Positions 23,946-35,119 of a DNA stretch of 64,000 nucleotides are shown here, piece after piece. The notes under the pieces are model-generated. The model was not told where the DNA came from, made no database searches, and was given only the letters and a program-made list of their open reading frames with translations. Within the stretch, counting starts at the first letter, position 1. Each line of letters starts with the position of its first letter. The stretch spans positions 107,186,476-107,250,475 of the forward strand of contig OZ024823.1 in the NCBI GenBank assembly GCA_964016985.1, written 5' to 3'. This stretch comes from Anodontia alba. Lineage: Eukaryota; Mollusca; Bivalvia; Lucinida; Lucinidae. The position numbers were made by a program, and so were the translations under genes.

Positions 23946-24130
23946 GAGCCAACACATGACAAAACCTACAAAATGTTGAGTGCGCCCAGCGAAGACTCAA
24001 ATCAGACTGGGCATCTGTCCAGTCTGATCAGTCTTTGCTGTGCGCTCAATGGGTAGCTAATAGCCCAGGCTGATCTGAGTCTTCGCTGGGCGCACATGCC
24101 ATTTTGTAGGTTTTGTCGTGCGTTGGCTCA
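23946..24130. mobile_element. Fold-back MITE, GAGCCAACACA ends
   Basis: GAGCCAACACATGACAAAAC and GTTTTGTCGTGCGTTGGCTC are inverted termini. The inner part has TGCGCCCAGCGAAGACTCA and the complement. A relative of the inner part lies at about 18455-18540. Confidence 0.55.
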
Positions 24131-24179
24131 TTTATAATATATCTCAAGGGGAGTGGACACACTTGGTAGATTTTCTGCT

Positions 24180-24385
24180 ATTTTTCTGCAAGGGATACAA
24201 CTTTTGAGACTTCCTGTTTACTTTCCTGCACAACAGGCCCTTCTGAAAAAGCATCTACTCTAAAAGGAATCAATTTGCTCCCTTGGGGAGCAACTGTTTC
24301 CTTTTAGAGTAGACATCTTTTCAGAAGGGAGTAAAAATATTTTGATAGAGTTGTCTCTCTTGAAAGTGTATCACTTCCTTTTAAT
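24180..24385. mobile_element. Hairpin MITE M5 copy
   Basis: ACTTTTGAGACTTCCTG left, arms TACTCTAAAAGGAATCAATT and GTTTCCTTTTAGAGTAGA around GCTCCCTTGGGGAGC, and right TTGTCTCTCTTGAAAG. Confidence 0.5.
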
Positions 24386-24631
24386 TAATCTTTTTATACT
24401 GCATAATTCCTTTAAAACTATAACTACTCTAAATTTGAACACAACCATTTGACTACCTGGCAATATGTCGAAAAAGTACTGGCTGAATGGCCAGTGAAGA
24501 TCCCCTAAATTTGAACACAACCATTCCTATTTTGACCACATAGCAATATGATGAAAAAGTTCTGGCTGAATGGCCAGTGAAGATCCTCTAAATTTGAACA
24601 CAACCATTTGATGTCCTGTATTTAGCCTTAC

Positions 24632-24669
24632 TAATCATCTTTTTCCAGTTCTTCAATCATAACTGAAGG
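24632..24669 (-). CDS. RNF216: Candidate 38-nt microexon of the RNF216-like gene
   Basis: The large exon ends in phase 0, but the exon at 23540 needs two incoming bases, so a phase-converting exon is required. On the minus strand 24669-24632 reads PSVMIEELEKDD plus two bases. It is flanked by TTTAGGGTAG and a consensus GTAAGG donor, enters in phase 0 and leaves two bases, exactly as needed. The upstream pyrimidine tract is weak. An alternative acceptor 7 nt downstream (CCTTCAG) would need a different donor in the large exon. The acidic ELEKDD composition fits the protein. Confidence 0.4.
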
Positions 24670-24694
24670 CTACCCTAAACATTCGCTTAATGCT

Positions 24695-24880
24695 TAGAAT
24701 GCTGGGTAAAATTTTCAGCAGATGACATTTTGAAAAATTTTTTTTTTCCTCAGAAAATAGGTTTTGTCATTCCATGCAATTTTGTCTCCCTTGAAGACTA
24801 ATTGTATGAACTATCAAAACCTATTTTCTAGGAAAAATAAGAAAAATATCAAAGTGGTCTGCTAAAGAGGTAAAAGTTAA
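24695..24880. mobile_element. Hairpin MITE M3 copy
   Basis: CAGCAGATGACATTTTG on the left and a hairpin AAAATAGGTTTTGTCATTCC with its complement. It separates the tentative microexon from the large exon. Confidence 0.45.
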
Positions 24881-24935
24881 TCATAACCTACTACCACCAA
24901 TGAGTATATATGGCAGCTATATCTTGTAAGCTTAC

Positions 24936-26590
24936 AAAAAGGATATTGTATAGCAGACCCTGCTGTGCAGTTTTTGGCAAGTTCATCTGTGTTTGTACAC
25001 CTGCTGGTTGATTATTCTGTGTGACAGGCTCATACATACTGACTTTATTACTGCGAGAATGAGCTGAACTTGTGACTGTAGCAGATGGTGCAGATCTGTG
25101 GGAGCCAAAGCCAATATTTGCTACCTGAGTTCCTATATTAGATGTAACAAGACCAGTTCCCATCTGACCAGTTAAACAGATGCTTGATGAACTCGCTGCT
25201 TGTTTTGAATCATATAAAGTGACTTTTGTACCAGAGTTAGATCCATATGAAGACTGTTTTATCTGATCATCTAGAGATCTAAGCTGAGATCTAAGCTTCT
25301 CTGCAGAGTCTAAAAACTTTGTAGTAGGTGTAGTTGAGGCATTAATTTCTCTTTTAGCTAAAGTCTTTTTAGTAAGATCAACTTTGTATGGTGTGGACGG
25401 TTTCTGAGCTATTGGGAAAGCATTTCTATCTAGTCCATGGCTATGCCTTTCTAACAATGAATAATCAATTCCTATTGTACAGTGAGACTTCCTTTTAATA
25501 ACATCTGGCGTTTCAGTTTTTCCTGCTGTTGGATTATTATTCATTATGACTGTTGTTGAATCAGTTTTTACACTTTTTAGAGGAATGTTTGCTGTAACAA
25601 ATGCTGGCCCAGGATTGTTTCTCACAATAGCTGCAGTAGTATTTCTTACAATAGCTGGTGAATATTTTCTTACATTTACTGGCAATTGAGAATTCGGTGA
25701 TTGACTTTTACCTAACACTGGTGGCTGAGATACACCGTTTGTTTCAGCCAATGAAGACTCAGTTTTTGACAAGAGTGAAGTAAATGTTTCTTTATTATTA
25801 TTAGATGAAGTTGTTATATCTGAAATGTTCAAAATGTTTTTGCAAGTTACAGAAGACGTAGAGCTGTTATTATTTTTATCTGACAAACTTGTTAACATAG
25901 TAGTTTTATGATGAGGAGGCAAGATTTCTGGCAGATCATCATCTAATCCTTTCTTTAACTGACTATCACATGACAGATTATATCCTTTGAAATTCTGAGC
26001 TGCCATCGTCTTATCAGTCTCTATTTGGAAACTAGTTAATTGATCATTTAATCTAGTCTGATTGGTCAATGTTGATTGATTTTCACTTACTGGATACTCA
26101 GCTTTGTCAAAATTTGCAATATCCGTTACATCCATGGGTTTTGTTGCAGATGGGAGAATATCAGGTAGTTCTTCGTCTGTCCAAGGACTAGCACTACGTG
26201 ATGAAATGCTTGCAATAGTACTGCCAGAAGAAATTGAAAGACACAACTGCGAAGATAAAGTACTGGCTCCAGTCCCATCTACTTCATCTGCACCAGTCTT
26301 ATTAAGATTCAGATTGTCTGCATCTTTTACAAGCTTCTCATTCACAGCATTATTTCTATCAGTAAGTGATTGCATAGAAGATTCTCTGGCTGGGTCTAAA
26401 GTATTTCCTGATTCTATATTCTTTGTTTCATTAGGAATACCAGTACTATTTATATCAATAACTTCTGGATTTAACAATGAACTGGATGTGCTTCCCTGAG
26501 CTGCAGGAGAACTTGTACTGTGTGCACCACTTGCTGAACATTCTGCCACAGAAGTAATGGTCTCCTTGATGCTATCTGATGACAAATTTC
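24936..26590 (-). CDS. RNF216: RNF216-like gene, large Ser/Thr-rich exon
   Basis: This is a 1655-nt exon, by far the longest non-transposon open frame in the window. It starts after a TCTATTTTAG acceptor and ends at a GTAAGC donor at 24935. The product is low-complexity and rich in Ser, Thr, Asn and Gln, as expected for a disordered region. Two acidic motifs stand out: DEELPDILP (about 26152-26184) and DDDLPEILPPHH (about 25913-25946). They resemble SUMO-interacting or other short linear motifs. Vertebrate RNF216 also has a long disordered N-terminus with acidic hydrophobic motifs before its folded part. The open frame runs past both splice sites, so a stop-to-stop call (24891-26615) would overstate it. 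Exon reality is likely from length, codon quality and matched phases. The family name is by linkage. Confidence 0.72.
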
Positions 26591-26867
26591 CTAAAATAGA
26601 AATTTTTTCAATCACATAATTGCAACTCTAGATATGGCATTTTTTTCACCCAAAAAGTATTGATATTTTTCTTATTGTGGGTAGCACCCATGAGAAGGGC
26701 CTCATTGGCGCTTCTAAGGCCAAATATAAAAATATGTGTTTAGAATAACCCTACCTTACCTAATTTTACTGGTGAAAGCTAGAAATTTTTGTTCATGTTT
26801 TCTCAAAAAAATAGGTGTTACTGATTTAAAATATTTATGATAAAAATTCTGACAAGTAAGTACGCTC

Positions 26868-26944
26868 GTATGAGCAAACAGTGTAGACCCTGATCAAACT
26901 GCTCCTATAGGAACAGTCTGAATAGGGTCTACACTGTTTGCCAT
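26868..26944. mobile_element. M4 hairpin fragment upstream of the large exon
   Basis: GAGCAAACAGTGTAGACCCT and AGGGTCTACACTGTTTGCC arms around a CTCCTATAGGAACAG centre. Confidence 0.45.
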
Positions 26945-27066
26945 TCTATCAGTACTTTTAGGTACATCAGATGACTGTCAGACTTGGTAAACTTTTTAAG
27001 TGAATTATGGTGCTAAGTCCAAATATACAATGTATCTGGTAATTATAGTACAACTCTACATAAAAA

Positions 27067-27097
<31 letters not shown>

Positions 27098-27127
27098 AAT
27101 GTAAAAAAAAAAAACAAACAAAAAAAA

Positions 27128-28930
27128 CAAGAGGCCCACGGGCCATGGTTCGCTCACCTGAGTGACATAGCCACTGCAGACATGCAGATGTTATGCAACA
27201 TTTTTCCAATCCTATCATCGCAACTAATGAAAATATCATCATTTGAGCAGTTCTTAGTTTTGAAGAAGAATATATGGGCCTGACAGTCAATGGAGCATGA
27301 TCATTTGAATAAACTATCAATCACATTTCAACAGAAGGATCAATGTGAAATTTGGTGGAAATTGGCTAAGTGGTTTCTGAAGAATCATGATTTTATACAT
27401 GTAAACAGCACAGTGGCAGGGAAATATTATAAATATAAACCAGATGATGGCCATCTTAGATTTCCAATCAGAACAATTTTAACTACTGTTGATCTACAAG
27501 TCAGTTCGATACTTTCAATATAAATGTATATGGCCCATACAAATAGGGAAGCAAATTTGACCTTAAAAAAGGTCAAATGTCAACATAGAACCATCATTTT
27601 AGCAATTTTGGTAGATCTCCTGTCCCCCATAATTTGTGCAAAGATCAGGACCCAGGGCTTATTTGGTTATGGAGAAGAAGATTTTTAAAGGTTTTTACCA
27701 TAAATGGGCATGGCAGCCATTTTGATCAATGGACCATACCCATTTTAGCAATCTTTCATTCTCCTGCCCACGGAGGCTCCGCATGAAATTTGAGCAACAC
27801 TGGCCCGGAGGCTTCAGAGGAAAAGCCACTTGAAATTATCAACATTTTTTCCATACAAATGTATGGGACCCATACAAATGCATACAGAAGCAAACTTGAC
27901 CTCGCCGTAAAAAGGTTAAATGTCAATGTATGACAATTATTTTAGCAACTTTGGTAGACTGCCCATTCCAGATGATATATGCAAAGATTCAGCCACAAGC
28001 CATCCTCGGTTTTGGAGGATAAGATTTTTAAATGTTTTTTCCCATACAAATGCATAAGGAAGCAAACTTGACCTTGACGTAAAAAGGTCAAATGTCAATG
28101 TATGACCATTATTTTAGCAATTTTGGTAGACCCCCTGTCCCCGATGATTTATGCAACGATTCAGCCCCAAAGCATCCTCGGTTCTAGAGAAGAAGAGTTT
28201 TAAAAGTTTTTACCATATACGGGCGTGGCGGCCATCTTGGTCAACGAACCGTGACCATTTTAGCAATCTTTTGTTCCCCCTATCTAAGGAGGCTCCATAT
28301 CAAATTTGAGCAAAATTGGCCCAGAGGCTCCAGAGGAGAAGTTGTTTGAAATTCTGAACATTTTTCCCATACAAATGCATAAGGAAGCAAAATTGACCTT
28401 ACCGCAAAAAGGTCAAATGTCAATGTACGACCATTATTTTATCAATTTTGGTAGCCCTCCCGTTCCCGATGATATATGCAAAGATTCAGCCATAAGGCAT
28501 GCTCGGTTTAGGAGAAGAAGATTTTTAAAGGTTTTTCCCATACAAATGCATAGGGAAGCAAACTTGACCTTGCTGTAAAAAGGTCAAACGTCAACGTACA
28601 ACAATTCTTTTAGCAATTTTGGCAAACCTCCTGTCCCCGATGATTCCTGCAAAGGTTCAGCCCCAAGGCATTCTCGGTTCTGGAGAAGACGATTTTTAAA
28701 GGTTTTTACCATATATGGGCGTGGCGGCCATCTCGGTCAACAGACCGCAACCATTTTAGCAATGTTTTGTTCCCCCACCCTAAGGAGGCTCCATATAAAA
28801 TTTGAGCAAAATTGGCTCAGCGGCTTCAGAGAAGTCGTTTGAAAATGTTAACGGACGGACGGACACACGGACGGACGACGGACGAAAAGTAATCACAATA
28901 GCTCATCCTGTGCAGAGCTCAGGTGAGCCT
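27128..28930 (+). mobile_element. Tandem-array element, family B, copy 2
   Basis: The left end CAAGAGGCCCACGGGCC-ATGGTTCGCTCACCTGAG is nearly that of copy 1. The body is units of about 200-330 bp (CCATACAAATGCATAAGGAA, GCAAACTTGACCTTGCC, GGGCGTGGCGGCCATCT), then ACGGACGGACGGAC, and the right end GCTCAGGTGAGCC. The body repeat is unrelated to that of copy 1 although the ends match. Confidence 0.6.
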
Positions 28931-29107
28931 AAAAAAAAGAATTACCCTACCTATTTTTTTCTACCATGTTACCCTAAACAAACTTTTTTTATTTGGCCTA
29001 ATGAGTACCCACAACATATGTTTTCGTAGAAAAATAAGAAAAATATTTACCTGATATCCTCTCATATCTAGAGCTATGCGATATCCTATCAGCTTTTGAT
29101 ATGCTAT

Positions 29108-29330
29108 ACACCGTAAATATTTAAACAACTAAACCTCTAACCTTAGTTGTCCTAAAATTTGCACAAATCCATTCTACTGCCTGATTATATGTCTGAAAAG
29201 CAGTTACTACATGACAAACAGTGCAGACACTGATCAAACTGTTCCTGAGCAGTTATGTAATCTGGGTCTACATTATTTGCTTATGAATGTCTATCCACAT
29301 ATTTGGAGTAAATACAGTAACAAATTTAGT
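29108..29330. mobile_element. M4 hairpin MITE copy
   Basis: ATACACCGTAAATATT left end, ACAAACAGTGCAGACACTGA hairpin, and TTTGGAGTAAATACAGTA right end. Confidence 0.45.
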
Positions 29331-29393
29331 TGAAATTAAGAAGAACTGACTGTTTTATATAATAAAATCTATTCACTTGTTTTGGAGGAGATC

Positions 29394-29577
29394 ACAGCTC
29401 CAGATAAGATGGGGTATCAGGTAATTATTTTTCTTATTTCTCCATGAAAGCATGTTGTGGGTACTCATTAGAAGCCCCTTCCTGAGGTGCTTCTGTTGAG
29501 TACCCACAACATTGTTGTTGGTTTTTTTTTGAGAAATAAGAAAAATATCAATACATTTTGTTTTATCTTGAGCTAAG
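29394..29577. mobile_element. Hairpin MITE M2 copy
   Basis: Left AGCTCCAGATAAGATGGGG, inner GTGGGTACTCATTAGAAGC hairpin, right TTTATCTTGAGCTA. A half copy of the same family lies at 28985-29078. Confidence 0.55.
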
Positions 29578-29789
29578 GAAGATGCCATTTTAAGATTTCC
29601 TGGATTAACTAACCATTTCGCTGGCAACCAATCGAAAAGAGTAACCATAAAAAAGAACAACAACTTGAATTAACCCAACTGAAGCAACATTTTTATTAAA
29701 TTAGGTGCAAATCACTCCAATGGTTTAGGAGCTATTTAAAAGTGTTGACAGATGCCAGATGGATGGATGAAAGCTGAAAAGTGATCATT

Positions 29790-30030
29790 ACGGGTCATCC
29801 CGAACAAAGTTCAAATGGGCTGAAAAAAACACAGGCCAATGTAAAAGGGGAACGGACAAACTTTCAGGAGAGGCAGTTGATTTTGTCTCTTTCTGAAAAA
29901 GAGTCTTCTCTACAAGGAAAGAATTTGCTCCCAGGGGAGCAAATTCTTTCCTTGTAGACTCCTTGTCAGAAGGGGCTTGGTGCACAGGAAAGCAAACAGG
30001 AAGCCATAAAAGTTGTCTCTTGTAAAACTG
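29790..30030. mobile_element. Hairpin MITE M5 copy
   Basis: Exact arms TCTACAAGGAAAGAATTTGC and the complement around TCCCAGGGGA, with outer TTCTGAAAAAGAGTC/TTGTCAGAAGGGGC. Confidence 0.5.
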
Positions 30031-30100
30031 GCAGAAAATGTACCTGGTGTATTAAATGAATACTTCCTTGATTTAGTACACAAAGTTGACAACTACAATA

Positions 30101-31427
30101 CCAGGGATGACCAAAAAGTTCTTGGCTCTTGTACTTTGGTAATGACCAAGAGCAGAAAGTGTGCCATTATTTGTCAATATAATCTCCCTTCGCTTCAATA
30201 CACTTTCTCCAACTCTATTATAGTTTGCTTATCCCTTTAAAATAGAAGCCTTCTTCCTGGTCCCCCAAGTATTGATCAATAGCATCTATGATGCCTTCAC
30301 TACTTCCAAAATTCCTATTTGGAAACAAATAGAAATCCAAAGGGGCTAAATCTGGAGAATATGGGGTGTGAGAAAGAACCTCAAAGCTGTATTTAGTTGC
30401 AGCAGCCATAGCAACTTGAGAGGTGTGGGCTGGTGCATTATCTTGCAAGAGTAGAACACCTCAAGTCAACTTTCCTCTTCTTTTCACAATCTCCTGATGC
30501 AGCTGCCTTAGTTGTTCTGCATAATATGCACCATTTATTGAGCAACCTTCTTCAAGATAATCCACCATGATAATGCCTTGACTATCCCAAAAGATAGAGG
30601 CCATAACCTTCCCTGCTGAAGAAAGTCTCTTAAATTTCTTAGAAGGGAGTGAGCCAGGGTGCTTCCATTGCATACTCTGGTTTTTGGCCTCAGGATCAAA
30701 GTCTAATCTTGGGTCACAACTTGACACATGAATTCCTCAGGGTCATCTTCATAGAGAGACAGGAGATACTTAGAAATATCAAGCCTGCTCTTCTTCTGAT
30801 CTTTGGTCAACATTCTGGGGTCCCATCTATCTGAGACCTTGAATATCCCTAAAATATTGGTCAAGATACACGGAACTGTCCCAAAACTTATGCCTATTTG
30901 TCTAACTATATCAAGCAGGCTTTTTCTCCTGTCACACATCGTCACCTTAGCGCAAAAAGTCAATAACTCAATTAAAATATAAAAGAAGTTATTGACTTTT
31001 GCATTTAAGTGATGACATGATCAGACTGAGCACAAGCTCCACGTTTTCCTCTGTAATATCCTCTTTAGGGCACCCGGACCGTTCATAATCCTCCACACTC
31101 TCCCTCCCTCTGCTAAATTAAGCAGCCCATTTTTACACTATGCTGTAAGGAGACTCCTCCCTAAGGGTTTTAATGGTCATCTTGAATTTCCTTTGGGGAC
31201 ATGCCCTTCGTACAGATGCACTTTATGACTGCTCTAACTTCAACTTTATGCATGTTCTCAGTCTAACATACCCTTTCCCTATTTGCAGCAAATTCATACT
31301 GAAATCAAACGCTTTGGAATTTTGATCTTTCCACCAAAGATGTTAAAGAAGACAAAATTATCAACTGATTGGGGTTTCATTTCAATTTATTCATTCTAAA
31401 TATATTGGGCTGAGAACTTCTTGATCG
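30101..31427 (-). mobile_element. Mariner transposon, near full length, decayed
   Basis: It is flanked by TA on both sides (30099-30100, 31428-31429). The termini CCAAAAAGTTCTTGG-like and TCAAGAAGTTCTCAGC-like match in inverted orientation. The length of 1327 bp is typical of mariner. The transposase inside is broken. Confidence 0.7.
30210..31265 (-). pseudogene. Mariner transposase pseudogene
   Basis: Fragments in order on the minus strand: an N-terminal helix-turn-helix region with several stops (31265-31000); IVRQIGISFGTVPCIL and WDPRMLTKDQKK (30963-30703); the FDPEAKNQSMQWKHPGS and SAGKVMASIFWDSQGI block (30727-30461); and the C-terminal QDNAPAHTSQVAMAA, YSPDLAPLDFYLFP block (30448-30218). 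The catalytic triad context (D..FWD, DNAPAH, PDLAPLD) is recognisable. At least three frame breaks make it inactive. Confidence 0.75.
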
Positions 31428-32264
31428 TATCTCATAGTTTGTCAAAGAAACCTACTTGGTTTTTCCACAATGAACACATCTTTTACTTGGTTTTCAACAA
31501 TGAACACATCTTTTGGTCCTTCTGTTTTGGTAACCAACAGATCAGCTGGTTCGTCTGCCTCCCATATTGAGACATCTGCAGATATAATAACATTCAAGAT
31601 CTAGAGAACATATTGATTGAGCACTTCAGGTAAGAAGTGAACTCTGACAAGTAATCAAGCCTGTTTTAAGCAAGCACCTACTGGAAAGGCAAAAAGTTAT
31701 TGTTTAAGATAGGTGCTTGCTTGTTATAGGTAAATTTACACTTATTGTCCTTTTATGGGACCTGAGAAAATTGACCTTCAAATACAGGTGATTGCTTATA
31801 CAGTGGCTTGTAAGCCTTGTTTGACATGAAAATTATTGTGTTTCCTGACATTTGTACCCAGTGATTACTGAGATAAATCTTTGCACATGTCTAGTCTCAT
31901 AGCCTCCATCTGTCCATCCGTCACGCTATTTCCTCCTAAACCACTAAGCAGAATTTAACAAAACTTCCTACATGACTTTCCAGCATGGTAAGGGTGTGTG
32001 ACAGCAACATTATTTTTCACTCTGCCCCATTTGACCTTAGGGTGGGGTCAAAAGGTCATTGTTTCTCTGTTCGTCCTTCCTTCACACTATCATCTCCAAA
32101 ACCACTGGGTGGATTTTAACCAAACTTGCTACATGACTTCCCCATTTGGTAAGGGTGTGCGACGGCAACATTATTTTTCCTTCCATCCCTCTGTAAAGGT
32201 ATTAGCAACATAAGCATGGAGCATGAAGATTTTGCAATGGCATGCCGTCGACTGCGCAATCTAG
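31428..32264. repeat. Intron with a two-unit direct repeat
   Basis: About 31915-32035 and 32070-32190 are direct repeats (CCTAAACCACTAAGCAGAAT, GGTAAGGGTGTG, AACATTATTTTTC), a tail of an array-type element. 31428-31900 shows nothing specific. Confidence 0.4.
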
Positions 32265-32705
32265 TTTTTTTTTAAAGGGAAGCAACTTTTGTGACTTTCT
32301 GTTTAGTCTCCTGCACATCAAGTCCCTTCTGAAAAATCTACTCTAAAAGGAAAGACTTTACTCCTGAGGATAGTTAATACTTTACTTTTACAGTACCGTA
32401 TTTACCATATGTATTCGGCCAGACAGGCCTGAGCAAACAGTATAGACCCAGATGAGACGCCGCAAAATGCGGCATCTCATCTGGGTCTACACTGTTTGCC
32501 ACTCATTCAGCAATTTTTAGACACAACATCGGGTAGTGAATTGTACTGGTTCAAATTTTAGAACATATATGGTAAGGAGTTGAGGTGTCCAAATACTTAG
32601 GGTAAATACGGTAGATCTCTTTTCCAAAGGGAGGCAAAACCATTTGAATACAAATGCCTCCTCTGTAAGTGTATCATTTCTCTTTATGTGGTATGTTAAA
32701 TGACA
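32265..32705. mobile_element. M5 repeat split by an M4 MITE
   Basis: ACTTTTGTGACTTTCTGTTT and TCTACTCTAAAAGGAAAGAC on the left, TCTTTTCCAAAGGGAGGC and AAGTGTATCATTTCTCTT on the right. The M4 copy 32397-32613 lies between. Confidence 0.45.
32397..32613. mobile_element. M4 hairpin MITE, intact, TA at both ends
   Basis: TACCGTATTTACCATATGTA and TTAGGGTAAATACGGTA ends, with a long inner hairpin centred on GACGCCGCAAAATGCGGCATC. TA ends suggest a mariner/Tc1-type mobiliser. It is inserted in the M5 repeat at 32265-32705. Confidence 0.65.
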
Positions 32706-33076
32706 AAATCTCAAACACTTTATTCCATCCTATTTTTGGCCTAAGTTTAGCTTTCTGTGCAATTATGTCTTATAAGACTTAGTGGAAAGGCAAACAGTGA
32801 AGACCCTGATCAGACTGCTCCTTCAGTCTGACCTGAGTCTACACTGTTTGCATATGAAATTTTGTCAGACACTTTGGTGTACGAAATTTTAGGACATTTA
32901 CCGTAAGCTTTTTCTGTCCACCTAAACCTTGGATCCTTGGCTATCCACAGGGCACCAGTAAAGACAGATGAGTAGATGTCCATGCTGACCGGATTTTTAC
33001 TGGTACACTTCAGAATATGAATTTCCACATTACTTTTTTATCCACTTAATGTTTACCACTCTCTTGGCTAACTTTT

Positions 33077-33353
33077 TTGATTGTGTTGGGGTTTAACGAC
33101 ACGTCAACCCTTAAGGGTCATTTTGTGTCGTCTCCCTGAGAAAGGGAGAAAAGAGATAGAAGAGATAGTAGAAGAGATGAAAGAGAGGGACAGGGAAGAA
33201 AGCGGAACAGGAGTGAAAGTGAAGAAATAGAAGAAATAAAAACATTCCCCCTCTACCGTTACCTGTTACAAGGATAGCAGACCTTGCCCAACTGTAAGCC
33301 AATATCAGTTGGACGCCCCAGTGATGTAAGGTACACAACACCTTTGCACCCCC
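33077..33353 (-). mobile_element. SINE-like repeat S2 copy
   Basis: Minus-strand copy starting GATTGTGTTGGGGTTTAACG on the plus strand and ending near GGTGCACAACACC-like sequence. The pyrimidine tract is conserved. The TSD is not clear. Confidence 0.55.
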
Positions 33354-33364
33354 TCAGAAAATGA

Positions 33365-33535
33365 CAAATTGGTGATATTTTTCTTATTTTTCCCAGTAAA
33401 CAGGATTTGATGTTTCATGCAAATTGTCTCCAGAAGAGACAATTTGCATGAAATGGCAAAACCTTTTTCTGGGAAAATAAGAAAACTATTTCAATATGTC
33501 GTCAGCTGAAAATTTTACCCAGAGTGCTAAGCATT
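33365..33535. mobile_element. Hairpin MITE M3 copy
   Basis: Strong hairpin ATTTCTTATTTTTCCCAG type, GATGTTTCATGCAAATTGTC and the complement. Confidence 0.5.
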
Positions 33536-33550
33536 AATGCAGTTATGATA

Positions 33551-33754
33551 CATAGCTCCAGATTAAAGACACTTTTTTTCACCAACAGTACCTATACTAA
33601 TATTTTTCTGATATCTCCATGAATACATAATTTATGGGTATTCATTAGATGCACTTCAGTGAGGCACTTGTAATGAGTACTAATAACATATATTTTCCTG
33701 AAGAAATAAAAAAAAAAATATATATGTGGCCTCCTCTCATATCTGAAGCTATCT
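33551..33754. mobile_element. Hairpin MITE M2 copy
   Basis: CATAGCTCCAGATTAAAG to ATATCTGAAGCTAT with a diverged hairpin. Confidence 0.5.
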
Positions 33755-34108
33755 GATATCTCCTTATATACACGTACTTAATTTTTCATGATGACTTTTT
33801 CAGTTCTGAATTTAGCGAAATATGTTCAGTGACAAAGTTGAGCTCTGCAAACTTCTCTTGAAAGTCCCAGCTTCCTACATTTCTAAGATGCTCCAGTCAG
33901 ATGAGAATTTTCCATTTTGCAAGATTCTAAGAAAAACTATCGCAATAAGACCCCCCTTTACTTGTTATGCCACAATGTTTGACTATATGTTATTGTTGTT
34001 CAACCAAGCACATATGAGGGTAGATATAAAATTTAGTATTTATCCATGCACCTGTAACACCATTTTCTATTTACTTATTTATTTTTGCTACACAATGAGT
34101 ACCATATT

Positions 34109-34319
34109 TACCATATGTATTCGGACAAACAGGCCTGAGCAAACAGTTTAGACCCAGATGAGACGCCACAGAACACGGCGTCTCATCTGGGTTTACACTG
34201 TTTGCCACTCATCCAGCAATTTTTAGACACAACATCCGGTAGTGAATTGTACTGGTTCAAATTTTAGAACATATATGGTAAGGAGTTGAGGTGTCCCAAT
34301 ACTTAGGGTAAATACGGTA
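34109..34319. mobile_element. M4 hairpin MITE, intact, TA at both ends
   Basis: TACCATATTTACCATATGTA and TTAGGGTAAATACGGTA ends, with inner hairpin GACGCCACAGAACACGGCGTC. Close in sequence to the copy at 32397. Confidence 0.65.
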
Positions 34320-34657
34320 AAAGGTGCTTTCTGGGCATATGCTAACAGCAAATATCCAGGTCAGCCAGCAAAGCCCTACAATCTGGTAAGAGACTTTGTT
34401 ATATACATTGATACATTCTATACATTACTCAATGATTCTCTAAGCAGACAGGAAGTCCCTGATCAGAGTGTGCTGAGACACAGACTGATCCAGGTGTTTG
34501 TATTGTTTGTTTGAGCTGAGGTTTGACGTCACTGTGAGAACTTACATTAAAAGTAAGAGCACCATAACAAGTAAGAATAACTGAAAATAAAAGGCCCACT
34601 TGAAAGCCAGTTCTTCATCTGAAATCATTTTATGAATTTCCACTTTTTTCTGTAAAA
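34320..34657. other. Intron, nothing recognised
   Basis: No frame, hairpin or family match beyond a short CCTGATCAGAGTGTGCTGAG segment. Confidence 0.35.
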
Positions 34658-34834
34658 CTCCAGATAAGAAGAGTATCTAGAAAATTATTTTTCTAATTTC
34701 TCCAGGAAAATATATATGTTATAGGTACTCATAAGAGGCACTTCTAATGAGTTCTACAACATATTTTTTCCTTGAGAAATAAGAAATATATCCACATTTT
34801 TTGGTTGAAAAATGTGCCTTATCTAGAGCTGTGG
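34658..34834. mobile_element. Hairpin MITE M2 copy
   Basis: ACTCCAGATAAGAAGAG to GCCTTATCTAGAGCTGTGG with a shortened hairpin. Confidence 0.5.
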
Positions 34835-34880
34835 TACTTTTATACAGAAAATAAGCATATAAATCCACAAGATGTTAATC

Positions 34881-35119
34881 TGGGCCCAGTTGTTCAAAGC
34901 TAACGACATCGTTAGTTAACGATTCGTTAAAATTTACAAGTGATACGCAAATATGCTGAAATTTTTTGCTGAAAAAATGTGAGTAGCTTTTGCAGTGCAA
35001 AAGCTACTCACATTTTTTCAGCAAAAAATATCAGGATATTGTATATTGAATCTGCTATAACAGTTAACGAAATGATCCTTAACGAGCTCGTTAAAGATGC
35101 TTTGAACAACTGAGCCCTG
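34881..35119. mobile_element. MITE M1 copy
   Basis: Ends TGGGCCCAGTTGTTCAAAG and TTTGAACAACTGAGCCCT, with a near-perfect inner hairpin. Confidence 0.65.

Noticed and set aside
24891..26615. A stop-to-stop 574-codon single-exon gene
   Set aside because: Good splice sites lie just inside both ends and phases match flanking exons, so this is an internal exon.
33822..34151. 109-codon plus-strand frame
   Set aside because: Its 3' third runs into an M4 MITE; no motif and no splice or promoter context.
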